The notes under the pieces were generated by a model, which was not told the DNA's origin, searched no databases, and was given only the letters and a program-made list of their open reading frames with translations. The position numbers were made by a program, and so were the translations under genes. Positions 7,729 to 16,500 of a stretch of 64,000 nucleotides of DNA are shown in pieces. Positions within the stretch are counted from its first letter, which is position 1. Each line of letters begins with the position of its first letter. This DNA comes from Ruminococcus sp. (GTDB lineage: Bacteria; Bacillota; Clostridia; Oscillospirales; Acutalibacteraceae): positions 62,001-126,000 of the forward strand of contig SFIQ01000008.1 of assembly GCA_004555265.1 (NCBI GenBank), read 5' to 3'.

Positions 7729-8283
7729 ATGCAAGAGGTATTTGATTTCGCAAACGAAAAAATGGAAAAAAGTCTAACGGCGTTGCACAACGAGTTTGCA
7801 ACCATGCGTGCGGGGCGTGCAAGCGCGTCCTTGCTTGACAAGGTGAGCGTCGATTATTACGGCGTGCCCACCCCTGTTCAGCAAATGGCGGCGGTTTCCG
7901 TTTCCGAGGGCAGAATTTTGGTCATTCAGCCGTGGGATGTCAGCACCATTTCCACCATTGAAAAAGCCATTCAGGCGTCCGACCTCGGCGTCAATCCGCA
8001 GGACGACGGCAAGGTGATTCGCTTGATTTTCCCGCCGCTGACCGAGGAAAAGAGAAAGACGCTTGCAAAAGATGTCAGCAAATACGGCGAGGAGGCGAAA
8101 GTCGCTGTTCGTTCCGTTCGCCGCGACTGTATTGACAAACTGAAAAAGATGAAAAAAGACAGTGAAATTACCGAGGATGATTTGCATAACGGCGAGGAAA
8201 AAATGCAGAAAATCACCGATAAATTCATCAAACGCATTGAAGAAATGGTCGAGGAAAAGGAACAAGACATTATGGCGATTTAA
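7729..8283 (+). CDS. frr: Ribosome recycling factor
   Basis: The 184-residue product splits post-termination ribosomes together with EF-G. It has the family's hallmark MRAGRASASLLDKVSVDYYG near the N-terminus, then domain II (PVQQMAAVSV ... RILVIQPWD), GLNP-like GVNPQDDGKVIRL, and the long C-terminal helix with EKRKTLAKDV and RRDCIDKLKKMKKD. The start at 7729 follows a consensus AGGAGG (7715-7720). The gene lies between pyrH and uppS, as in most Firmicutes. Confidence 0.97.
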   Translation: MQEVFDFANEKMEKSLTALHNEFATMRAGRASASLLDKVSVDYYGVPTPVQQMAAVSVSEGRILVIQPWDVSTISTIEKAIQASDLGVNPQDDGKVIRLIFPPLTEEKRKTLAKDVSKYGEEAKVAVRSVRRDCIDKLKKMKKDSEITEDDLHNGEEKMQKITDKFIKRIEEMVEEKEQDIMAI

Positions 8284-8298
8284 CGCCTGAGGCACGCT

Positions 8299-9033
8299 AT
8301 GGAGAAAGAAAATTTACCGCAGTTTTCCGTTTTGCCGCGTCATGTCGGCATTATTATGGACGGTAACGGCCGTTGGGCGCAGCAACGGGGCTTGCCGCGC
8401 TACAAGGGGCATATTGAAGGTGCAAAAACCTTTCGGAAAATCGGCGAGTTTGCAGGCGACCTCGGCATTGAGTGCTTGACCTTTTACGCATTTTCCACCG
8501 AAAATTGGAAACGCCCGCCCGAGGAAGTCGCGGCGATTATGGATTTGTTTCGGGAATATCTGCGCGAGCTTGACGAGCGCAAGGCGGAGAACGAGGAAAA
8601 GGGGATTAAGGTCAACTTTATCGGCGACCGCACGGGCATTCCGAAAGATATTCTCAAAATGATGGGGTACAGCGAGCGCATCACCCGCAAAAAAGACCAT
8701 GTGATTTTGAATATTGCCATCAATTACGGCGGGCGGCAGGAGATTTTGCACAGCGTGCAGGAAATCGCCAAAGAAGTGGAAAAAGGGAAACTTAAATCGT
8801 CGGAGATTACCGAGGAAATGATTTCCGAACACCTGTATACAGGCGGTCTTCCCGATCCCGATTTGATTATCCGCCCGAGCGGGGAATACCGGTTGTCCAA
8901 CTTCCTGTTGTGGCAGTCGGCGTATTCGGAATTTTGGTATTCCGATATTTTGTGGCCGGATTTTACCGAGGAAGATTTTACCGCCGCTCTGCGCGACTTT
9001 GAAAAGCGCAATCGGCGGTTCGGCGGGGTGTGA
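8299..9033 (+). CDS. uppS: Undecaprenyl diphosphate synthase (cis-prenyltransferase)
   Basis: It extends farnesyl diphosphate with isopentenyl units to the C55 carrier lipid of peptidoglycan synthesis. The 244-residue product shows the P-loop-like IIMDGNGRWAQQRGLPR, with the catalytic Asp in DGNGRW, then FYAFSTENWKRP, INYGGRQEI, and the C-terminal DPDLIIRPSGEYRLSNFLLW. It lies 15 bp after frr and before cdsA and dxr, so its substrate pathway is encoded in the same operon. Confidence 0.97.
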   Translation: MEKENLPQFSVLPRHVGIIMDGNGRWAQQRGLPRYKGHIEGAKTFRKIGEFAGDLGIECLTFYAFSTENWKRPPEEVAAIMDLFREYLRELDERKAENEEKGIKVNFIGDRTGIPKDILKMMGYSERITRKKDHVILNIAINYGGRQEILHSVQEIAKEVEKGKLKSSEITEEMISEHLYTGGLPDPDLIIRPSGEYRLSNFLLWQSAYSEFWYSDILWPDFTEEDFTAALRDFEKRNRRFGGV

Positions 9034-9082
9034 TTTGCATCTTTTTGGGGAGAGCATTTAAGGATATGGAGGCATTTTTTCT

Positions 9083-9943
9083 ATGGTAAAACGAATTGTT
9101 GTCGGTGTGATTGCCGCGCTGATTGCGATTGGCATTATCGTGTTGCGCAACACACCGGTTTTGCCCGTCGCCCTCGCATTTCTGTCGTGCGTTGCAACCT
9201 ATGAAATCGAAAAATGCGTACAGCTCAAAAACAAAGCCGTGATGGGCGTCAGTTTGGTGTTTTCGGCGTTGGTGCCGGTGTATTACAACTATGCGTCCGC
9301 CCTTGCAGAGCGCGGCATTGCCTTGCCCGTCACTTCGATTGCGGTGATTTATGTGCTTGCGCTGTTTGTTTTGATGCTGACCAACTACAAAAACACCAAA
9401 TTTGAAGATGTTGCCGCCGTTTTGGTGGCAAGCATCTTTGTGCCGTGGGCGTTTTCCACGCTCGCAATGCTTTGCAGGATTGACAAGCAATTCCCCGAGC
9501 ATTTTGACGGGCACCACGGGGTTTTCTACATTTTGTTCGCGCTGTTCTGCGCGCTGATTTCCGACACCTTTGCCTATTTCACGGGCAAGTTTTTCGGCAA
9601 GCATAAACTGACCGAAATCAGCCCGAAAAAAACGGTAGAGGGCGCTGTGGGCGGCGTTGTCGGTGCGGTGCTTAGTTGTGTGATTTTGTTCGCCATCTTT
9701 GACAACTGCTTTTTCACCGTGCACACGGTGACCTATTTAGAAGTCATTTTGATGTCGCTGGTTTTGGCGGGAATCGGCATTTGCGGAGACCTTTCCGCGT
9801 CGGTGATTAAGCGCAATTTCGGTGTCAAGGATTTCGGCAACCTATTCCCCGGCCACGGCGGCGTAATGGATCGCTGTGACAGTATTCTGTTTGTTTCCAC
9901 GGCGCTGTATGCGCTGATTGTCTTAACGAGGACTGTATTCTGA
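9083..9943 (+). CDS. cdsA: Phosphatidate cytidylyltransferase (CDP-diacylglycerol synthase)
   Basis: A polytopic membrane enzyme of 286 residues that makes CDP-diacylglycerol for phospholipid synthesis. Hydrophobic helices run through the whole protein. The CDP-alcohol signature lies at the C-terminal end: GDLSASVIKRNFGVKDFGNL then PGHGGVMDRCDSI, with the conserved acidic residues. AFFCALISDTFAYFTGKFFGK-type sequence before it is also typical. ATGGAGG precedes the ATG. Its stop overlaps the start of dxr by one base (TGATG), indicating coupled translation. Confidence 0.95.
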   Translation: MVKRIVVGVIAALIAIGIIVLRNTPVLPVALAFLSCVATYEIEKCVQLKNKAVMGVSLVFSALVPVYYNYASALAERGIALPVTSIAVIYVLALFVLMLTNYKNTKFEDVAAVLVASIFVPWAFSTLAMLCRIDKQFPEHFDGHHGVFYILFALFCALISDTFAYFTGKFFGKHKLTEISPKKTVEGAVGGVVGAVLSCVILFAIFDNCFFTVHTVTYLEVILMSLVLAGIGICGDLSASVIKRNFGVKDFGNLFPGHGGVMDRCDSILFVSTALYALIVLTRTVF

Positions 9944-11085
9944 TGACAAAAGCACTATCGATATTAGGCTCGACCGGCTCTATCGGCACCCAAAGTCTTG
10001 ACGTTGCCCGCAAATGCGGGTACAGCGTCGAGGCTTTGACTGCTTTTTCGGACGCGAAAGGATTGGAAGAACAAATCCGCGAATTTCACCCGAAAACCGT
10101 TGCATTGGTGTCGGAGACGGCGGCGAAAGACTTAAAAGTCCGCGTGGCGGACACCAATACAAAGGTTTTGACAGGCAAAGCGGGTGTGTGCGAATGTGCC
10201 GCCTGCCTTACGGCGGATACCGTCTTAAATTCCGTGGTCGGTATGGCGGGGTTAGAGCCGACGCTCGCGGCGATTTCGGCGCGCAAAAAAATCGCCCTTG
10301 CGAACAAAGAAACACTTGTGGCGGGCGGCGCGCTTGTCACGAACGCCGCGAAAGAAGCGGGCGTGGATATTTTGCCCGTGGACTCCGAACATTCCGCAAT
10401 TTTTCAGGCGCTCCAAGGCGCGCCGACCAACAAGGCGCTCAAAAAGATTATTTTGACCGCGTCGGGCGGGCCGTTTTTTGGCAAAACGCGCGACGAGTTG
10501 AAAGCTGTTACCGTCCAAGACGCGCTCAAACACCCGAATTGGGAAATGGGTGCGAAAATCACGGTGGATTCGGCTTCGATGATGAACAAAGGGTTGGAAC
10601 TGATTGAGGCGGTTTGGCTGTTTTCGGTGCGCCCCTGTGACATCGACATTGTGGTGCATCGTGAGAGCATTGTCCATTCGGCGGTGGAATACACGGACAA
10701 TTCCGTCATCGCGCAGTTGGGGCTTCCCGATATGCGTATCCCCATTCAGTATGCGTTGACCTATCCCGAACGGTACGAGTCACCCGTCGGAGAACTGTCG
10801 CTTTCCGCATTGGGTAAACTGACTTTCTTTGAGCCGGATTATGACACTTTCCGATGCATAAACCTTTGTCGGGAAGCCATAAATAAAGGGGGGCTGTTCC
10901 CTGCGGCGGTCAATTCCGCCAACGAGCAGGCAAATGCGATGTTTAGAAACGGCGAAATCGGCTTTTTGGAGATTGCCGACCGCGTAGAGCGCGTGCTCGA
11001 AACTGCGCCGCAAAAGACCGACTATACTTTGGGGGATATTTTGGAAGTGGACCGCTGGGCGAGAGAAGCGGTGCTTTCTGTGTGA
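9943..11085 (+). CDS. dxr: 1-deoxy-D-xylulose 5-phosphate reductoisomerase
   Basis: The second enzyme of the MEP isoprenoid pathway; it turns DXP into MEP with NADPH. The 380-residue length is standard. Visible motifs are the NADPH-binding LGSTGSIGTQSLDVAR at the N-terminus, ALANKETLVAGG, the metal-binding LPVDSEHSAIFQ, the flexible loop around TASGGPF, and HPNWEMGAKITVDSASMMNKGLE. It overlaps cdsA by one base and is followed by rseP, the usual Gram-positive order. Together with ispG it shows that the organism uses the MEP route. Confidence 0.97.
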   Translation: MTKALSILGSTGSIGTQSLDVARKCGYSVEALTAFSDAKGLEEQIREFHPKTVALVSETAAKDLKVRVADTNTKVLTGKAGVCECAACLTADTVLNSVVGMAGLEPTLAAISARKKIALANKETLVAGGALVTNAAKEAGVDILPVDSEHSAIFQALQGAPTNKALKKIILTASGGPFFGKTRDELKAVTVQDALKHPNWEMGAKITVDSASMMNKGLELIEAVWLFSVRPCDIDIVVHRESIVHSAVEYTDNSVIAQLGLPDMRIPIQYALTYPERYESPVGELSLSALGKLTFFEPDYDTFRCINLCREAINKGGLFPAAVNSANEQANAMFRNGEIGFLEIADRVERVLETAPQKTDYTLGDILEVDRWAREAVLSV

Positions 11086-11086
11086 G

Positions 11087-12178
11087 GTGAGCGTTATTTT
11101 ACTGCAAATGACTGCATCTGCCGTTTGGGGCAAGGTTTGGACGGTTGCCGTGGCGCTGCTGTTCTTCGGCTTGATTATTATGATTCACGAGTGCGGGCAC
11201 TTTGCCGTGGCAAAGCTGTGCAAAGTCAAAATCAATGAATTTGCGCTCGGTATGGGCCCTGCGATTTTCAAAAAGAAAAAAGGCGATACGCTGTATGCGT
11301 GGCGTCTGTTCCCCATCGGCGGCTATGTTTCCATGGAGGGCGAGGACGCGGACAGCGAGGACGAAAACGCCTTTAACAAAAAGCCCGTCTGGCAGAAAAT
11401 CCTGATTGTGGTTGCCGGTGCCATGATGAATTTGATTTTAGGCTTGCTCATTTTGTTGATTTTGCTGTCGGTTTCGACCGACCTTATCGGCACGAACACC
11501 GTGCACGCGTTTTACCCCGATGCCGTCAGCGCGCAGTACGGCCTGCAAGAGGGCGACCGCTTTGTCGAAATCGAGGGGCACCGCGTTTGGTCGGAAAAGG
11601 ATTTGGGCTTTTTGATGAGCCGCAGTGAGGACGGCATTTTGGATTTTGTTGTCGAGCGCGACGGCGAGTTGGTGGAACTCAACGATGTGCATTTTGCCAC
11701 CGAGGAATACGAGGGCGTCACCTTAATTCGGTATGATTTTTCCGTTGTCGGGGTGGAGCCGACCTTCGGCGGCATTTTGAAAAACACATTCACGCAGTCG
11801 GCGTCGATTGTGCGTATGGTGTATTTGAGTTTGTTTGATTTGGTGACGGGGCGCTACGGTATGTCGCAAATGGCGGGGCCTGTCGGCACGATGGATATGA
11901 TTGCCGATGTCACCGCCGAGGCGGCGTCCTCGGGCAATTTAGAAAGCCTTTTAACGATTATGGCGTTTATCACCATCAATGTGGGCGTGGCAAACCTTTT
12001 GCCGTTGCCTGCGCTTGACGGCGGCAGACTGCTGTTTTTGCTGATTGAAGCGGTGCGCAGAAAGCCCGTCAACCCGAAATATGAGGGCTATGTGCACGCG
12101 GCGGGCTTTGTGCTTTTGATGCTGTTGATGGTTGCGGTGACCTTTAACGATATTTTGCGCATTGCGCGCGGGGGATAA
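11087..12178 (+). CDS. rseP: Site-2 zinc metalloprotease, RseP/RasP family (M50)
   Basis: An intramembrane protease that clips anti-sigma factors and remnant signal peptides. The 363-residue product has HECGH (H34, E35, H38) in the first membrane helix, one PDZ domain (about 140-200), and the second-half motif LLPLPALDGGR, with the metal ligand D311. The start is uncertain: GTG at 11087 directly follows the dxr stop, and ATG at 11108 is the alternative. The TAA stop is itself the first three bases of a palindromic element (12176-12371), so that insertion may have reset the C-terminus (...DILRIARGG). Confidence 0.94.
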   Translation: MSVILLQMTASAVWGKVWTVAVALLFFGLIIMIHECGHFAVAKLCKVKINEFALGMGPAIFKKKKGDTLYAWRLFPIGGYVSMEGEDADSEDENAFNKKPVWQKILIVVAGAMMNLILGLLILLILLSVSTDLIGTNTVHAFYPDAVSAQYGLQEGDRFVEIEGHRVWSEKDLGFLMSRSEDGILDFVVERDGELVELNDVHFATEEYEGVTLIRYDFSVVGVEPTFGGILKNTFTQSASIVRMVYLSLFDLVTGRYGMSQMAGPVGTMDMIADVTAEAASSGNLESLLTIMAFITINVGVANLLPLPALDGGRLLFLLIEAVRRKPVNPKYEGYVHAAGFVLLMLLMVAVTFNDILRIARGG

Positions 12179-12371
12179 GGTGAGGGGAGTCGAACACAAT
12201 ATGCCGAAAATTTGATATTACGGTGCATTTTCACTTTTTCACCGTTGTCGGGCGTCAGCCCGACTGCCGTCTCAAAATCGCCGCCATACTGCCGTATGGC
12301 AAGATTTTTAACGCAGTTCAAGCGGAAATATACCGTGTTAAACCATATCGGGTTCAACTCCCCTCACCTTA
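12176..12371. mobile_element. MITE-like palindromic element between rseP and ispG
   Basis: The ends are 20-bp terminal inverted repeats (TAAGGTGAGGGGAGTCGAAC at 12176-12195 and its complement at 12352-12371, 19/20 identical). A weaker pairing continues inwards (AATATG/GATATG, then ACGGTGCATTTTC/ACGGTATATTTCC). The interior has two perfect hairpins: GTCGGGC-GTCA-GCCCGAC (12246-12263) and GCCATAC-TGCC-GTATGGC (12283-12300). There is no open reading frame of note. The size, terminal inverted repeats and lack of coding capacity fit a miniature inverted-repeat transposable element. A structured RNA is the alternative. No second copy is seen in this window. Confidence 0.65.
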
Positions 12372-12448
12372 AAAAGAAAAAATCCATTGACCGCTGCGGC
12401 GTTTTTAGATTTTGAAACAAGATACACACAAATAAACGGGTGATAAGT

Positions 12449-13501
12449 ATGACAGAACGAAGAAAAACCCGCCAAGTCACGGCGGGCAATTTAAAAATCG
12501 GTGGCGGCGCGCATATCAGCGTGCAGTCCATGCTCAACGCGCGCGCCGAGGATGTGGAAGGCAATGTGCGGCAGGCAAAGGCGTTGGAGTCGGCAGGCTG
12601 TGAAATTGTGCGGCTGACCGTGCCGAATCAAGCAGCGGTCAAAACCCTTGCCGCGGTGAAAGAGGCTGTCTCTATCCCCGTGGTTGCCGACATTCATTTT
12701 GATTACCAATGTGCGCTTGAAAGCGTTGCGGCGGGGGTGGATAAAATTCGTATCAACCCCGGCAATATCGGTTCGGACGACCGCGTCAAAGCGGTGGCGG
12801 ACGCCTGCCGTTTACATAATGTGCCGATTCGTATCGGCGTAAACTCCGGCTCGGTCGAAAAAGAGATTTTGGCAAAATACGGCTCGCCTACACCCGACGC
12901 GCTGTGTGAAAGTGCCATGCACCATGCCGCATTACTCGAAAAATACGATTTTCACGATATTGTGATTTCCATTAAATCGTCGAATGTGCAGTGTATGGTT
13001 GCGGCATACCGCAAAATCGCAACGCTGTGCGATTATCCGCTGCATTTGGGCGTGACCGAAGCGGGTACGGAGCGTATGGGGCTGATTAAGTCCGCCGCCG
13101 GTATCGGCGCGCTGTTGCTGGACGGCATCGGCGATACCATTCGTGTATCAATGACTGCCGACCCTGTTAGAGAAATCGCCGCAGGGTTTGATATTCTCAA
13201 AGCCGTGGGGGTAAAAACCGACTGCCCGCAAATTGTGTCCTGCCCGACCTGCGGCAGAACAAAAATTGATATTATCTCGCTCGCCAACGAAGTGGAGCGG
13301 CGCTTAACTACTTGCCGCAAACCCATTACCGTGGCGGTGATGGGTTGTATTGTCAACGGCCCGGGCGAGGCGAAGGAGGCGGACATCGGCATCGCCGGCG
13401 GCGACGGGTGCGGCTTGCTGTTCAAAAAAGGCGAAATTGTCCGCAAAGTCCCCGAAAACGAAATTGTAAACGCATTGATGGAAGAAATTGAGAATTTATA
13501 A
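12449..13501 (+). CDS. ispG: 4-hydroxy-3-methylbut-2-enyl diphosphate synthase (flavodoxin type)
   Basis: It reduces MEcPP to HMBPP in the MEP pathway using a [4Fe-4S] cluster. The 350-residue product has the TIM-barrel part (VQSMLNARAEDV, VVADIHFDY, IRINPGNIG) and the C-terminal cluster-binding part with CPTCGRTKID and CIVNGPGEAKEADIG, giving the three Cys and the Glu ligand expected. I take the ATG at 12449 over the in-frame GTG nine bases before, because GGGTG is spaced for it. It is separated from rseP by the palindromic element and followed 11 bp later by polC. Confidence 0.96.
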   Translation: MTERRKTRQVTAGNLKIGGGAHISVQSMLNARAEDVEGNVRQAKALESAGCEIVRLTVPNQAAVKTLAAVKEAVSIPVVADIHFDYQCALESVAAGVDKIRINPGNIGSDDRVKAVADACRLHNVPIRIGVNSGSVEKEILAKYGSPTPDALCESAMHHAALLEKYDFHDIVISIKSSNVQCMVAAYRKIATLCDYPLHLGVTEAGTERMGLIKSAAGIGALLLDGIGDTIRVSMTADPVREIAAGFDILKAVGVKTDCPQIVSCPTCGRTKIDIISLANEVERRLTTCRKPITVAVMGCIVNGPGEAKEADIGIAGGDGCGLLFKKGEIVRKVPENEIVNALMEEIENL

Positions 13502-13512
13502 AGAGAGATACT

Positions 13513-16500
13513 ATGACCGGATTTTACGACCTGTTTCCCGACTGTAAGGTACAACTTGAAAAATATGATACGATTCTGACTGCGGCAACGGTGGAAAGTA
13601 TAAAAAACTGTGCCGAAAAGCGGAACTTAACGCTGACCGTGCGGTTTGACCGTTTGGTGTCGGCGCAATCGCTTACGGCAATTTGCGACGTCCTTTGCGG
13701 CGCGCTCGGCGGTACGGTGCAGGTAGAAATCCACCCGAAATTCGACGGCGCTCTGCTGTCGGGGAAATATGCGTCGGAACTGATTGCCTATTTGAAAAAA
13801 CATATCGCCGTCGCCAACGGCTTTTTGGACGACAGCGAATGGGATTTCACAGAAAACGAAATCACCGTGACCTTACAGCACGGCGGCAAATCCATTTTGG
13901 AGGAGGCGCACTGCGCGGCGGTGCTGGAAAACTGCATTGCGTCACGGTTCGACAAGCCTATTGCGGTGCGTTTTGACGAATTGCAAATCGATTTTGAGCA
14001 GGAATTGCAGTCCGTTCAAGCGCAGATTGACAAGGCGGACGAGGAACGCCGCGCCGCCGAGGCGCTCGAACATAAGCACGGCGCGGGGGCGAAAAAACAG
14101 GCTGTCCCGCAGACGGCGGCAGAGGATACGCCGCGCGAACGGATTGTCAAAGAAGGCATACCGTATTATTTAGACAGCGTAAAACCGATTTACGGGAATC
14201 TCATTCGCCGTGACCCTATGCCTATCAAAGATATTGAACTGCCCGAACAGCAGGACGAAACCCCTGCGACGATTTGGGGGCGTATTTTCTGCTTTGAGGA
14301 GCGTACCAGCAAAAAGGGCAAGCACAAAATCATCAATTTTTATATTACCGACAACACTTATTCCTTTATGGCGTCAATGATTGTCAAAATCGAGCAAAGC
14401 GACGAGCTGCTTGCGCATTTAAAAGACGGCGTAACGGTCTTGTTGTACGGCAATGTGAAATATGATTCGTTCAAGGGCGATTATATCATAGAGCCGAAAG
14501 CAATCAGCACCGTCGAGGTTATTGAAAAAGAGGATAACGCGCCCGAAAAGCGCGTGGAACTGCATTTACATACCAATATGTCGCAAATGGACGGGATGAC
14601 GCCGCCGAAAAAGTTGGTGGAGCGCGCCATTCGCTGGGGGCATAAGGCGATTGCCATTACCGACCACGGCTGTGTGCAGGGCTTTCCCGAAGCGGCGAAC
14701 GCCGCCAAAGGCAAAATCAAAATTATTTACGGCGTAGAGGGGTATTTTGTCGATGACTTAAAAAATCCCGACAAGGATTTCAAAGAATTACCCAGCTACC
14801 ACCAAATCATTTTGGCAAAAAACAACACGGGGCTGAAAAATCTGTATCAACTCATTTCCATGTCCAACACGCAGTATTTTTATAAGCGTCCGCGCACCTT
14901 AAAATCCGAACTGCTCAAACACCGTGAGGGCTTGATTATCGGTTCGGCGTGTGAGGCGGGCGAACTCTACCGCGCCATTTTGGAGGAACGCCCCGAAGAA
15001 GAAATTTTGGAAATCGCTTCCTTTTACGATTATTTGGAAATTCAGCCGACGGGCAACAACCGCTTTATGATTGCGGCACATTCCGACCCGAACGCCAAAA
15101 ATCCCGAAAAGAACAAGGAATTTGATAAAATTACCTGCGTGGAGGATATTGAAAATATCAACCGGCGGGTTATTGCGATTGCGGACAAATTGGGCAAGCC
15201 CGTTGTGGCGACCTGCGACGTGCATTTTATTGACCCCGAGGACGCAAGTTACCGCGCCATTTTGATGGCGGGGCAGGGTTTCCCCGACGCAGACAATCAA
15301 GCGCCGCTGTACTTCCGCACGACCGAAGAAATGTTAGCGGAATTTTCCTATCTCGGCGAGGAAACCGCGAAAGAAATCGTCATTGACAACCCCAACAAAA
15401 TTGCCGACAAAATCGATGTGATTCAGCCGTTCCCGAACGGCACCTATCAGCCGTCCATTGACGGCTCCGAGGAACAACTGCGTGAAATCTGCTGGGCAAA
15501 GGCAAAGGATTGGTACGAATATAACGGTGAAATCCCCGAAATCGTCACCACGCGCTTAAACCGTGAGCTCGATTCGATTATTAAACACGGTTTCGCGGTT
15601 TTGTATATCATCGCGCAAAAACTGGTTTGGGATTCCGAAGACCACGGCTACCATGTCGGCTCGCGTGGTTCTGTCGGCTCGTCGTTCGTGGCGACCATGG
15701 CGGGGATTTCCGAAGTGAACCCCTTGGCGCCGCACTACCGTTGCCCGCAGTGCAAATATTCCGAATTCTACACCCACAACGAGTACGGCTCGGGCTTTGA
15801 TATGCCGAAAAAGGATTGCCCGCACTGCGGCACGGATATGATTCGCGACGGGCATGAAATTCCGTTTGAAACCTTCCTCGGCTTCCACGGCGACAAAGCG
15901 CCCGATATTGACCTCAACTTCTCCGGCGAATATCAGGGCAAAGCGCACCGCTACACCGAGGAGCTGTTCGGCTCGTCACACGTGTTTAAGGCGGGTACGA
16001 TTGCCACCGTGGCGGACAAAACTGCCTACGGCTATGTGAAAAAATATTTGGAGGAGCGTGGGCGGCATGTCAACCGCGCCGAGGAACAGCGCCTAACCGA
16101 AGGGTGCACGGGCGTCAAGCGCACCACGGGGCAACACCCCGGCGGCATGGTCGTTGTGCCGAATGCGTATGAGGTCTGCGACTTTACGCCGGTGCAGTTT
16201 CCCGCCGACGATACCTCGGGCGATATGGAAACCACGCACTTCGACTTCCATTCTTTGCACGATACGATTTTGAAATTGGATATTCTCGGTCACGATGTGC
16301 CGACGCTGTACCGCCATTTGGAGGATTTGACGGGGATCCCCGTGATGGAGGTGGATGTTTGCGACCCGCAAATCATTCGCCTTTGCACAAGTCCCGAACC
16401 GCTCGGCGTAACGGAAGAGGACATTGCCTGGAAAACAGGCACGCTGTCTATCCCCGAAATGGGTACTTCGTTTGTTTGCCAAATGCTTTTGGAGGCAAAG

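Noticed and set aside
6982..7841. Long minus-strand frames opposite pyrH and frr
   Set aside because: They lie wholly antisense to conserved genes and have no ribosome sites or recognisable domains. They reflect the codon bias of the real genes.
12352..12371. Partial tRNA gene (the GTTCAACTCCCCTCACC part resembles a tRNA 3' end)
   Set aside because: No matching acceptor 5' strand, D arm or anticodon arm is present. The sequence is one arm of the terminal inverted repeat.
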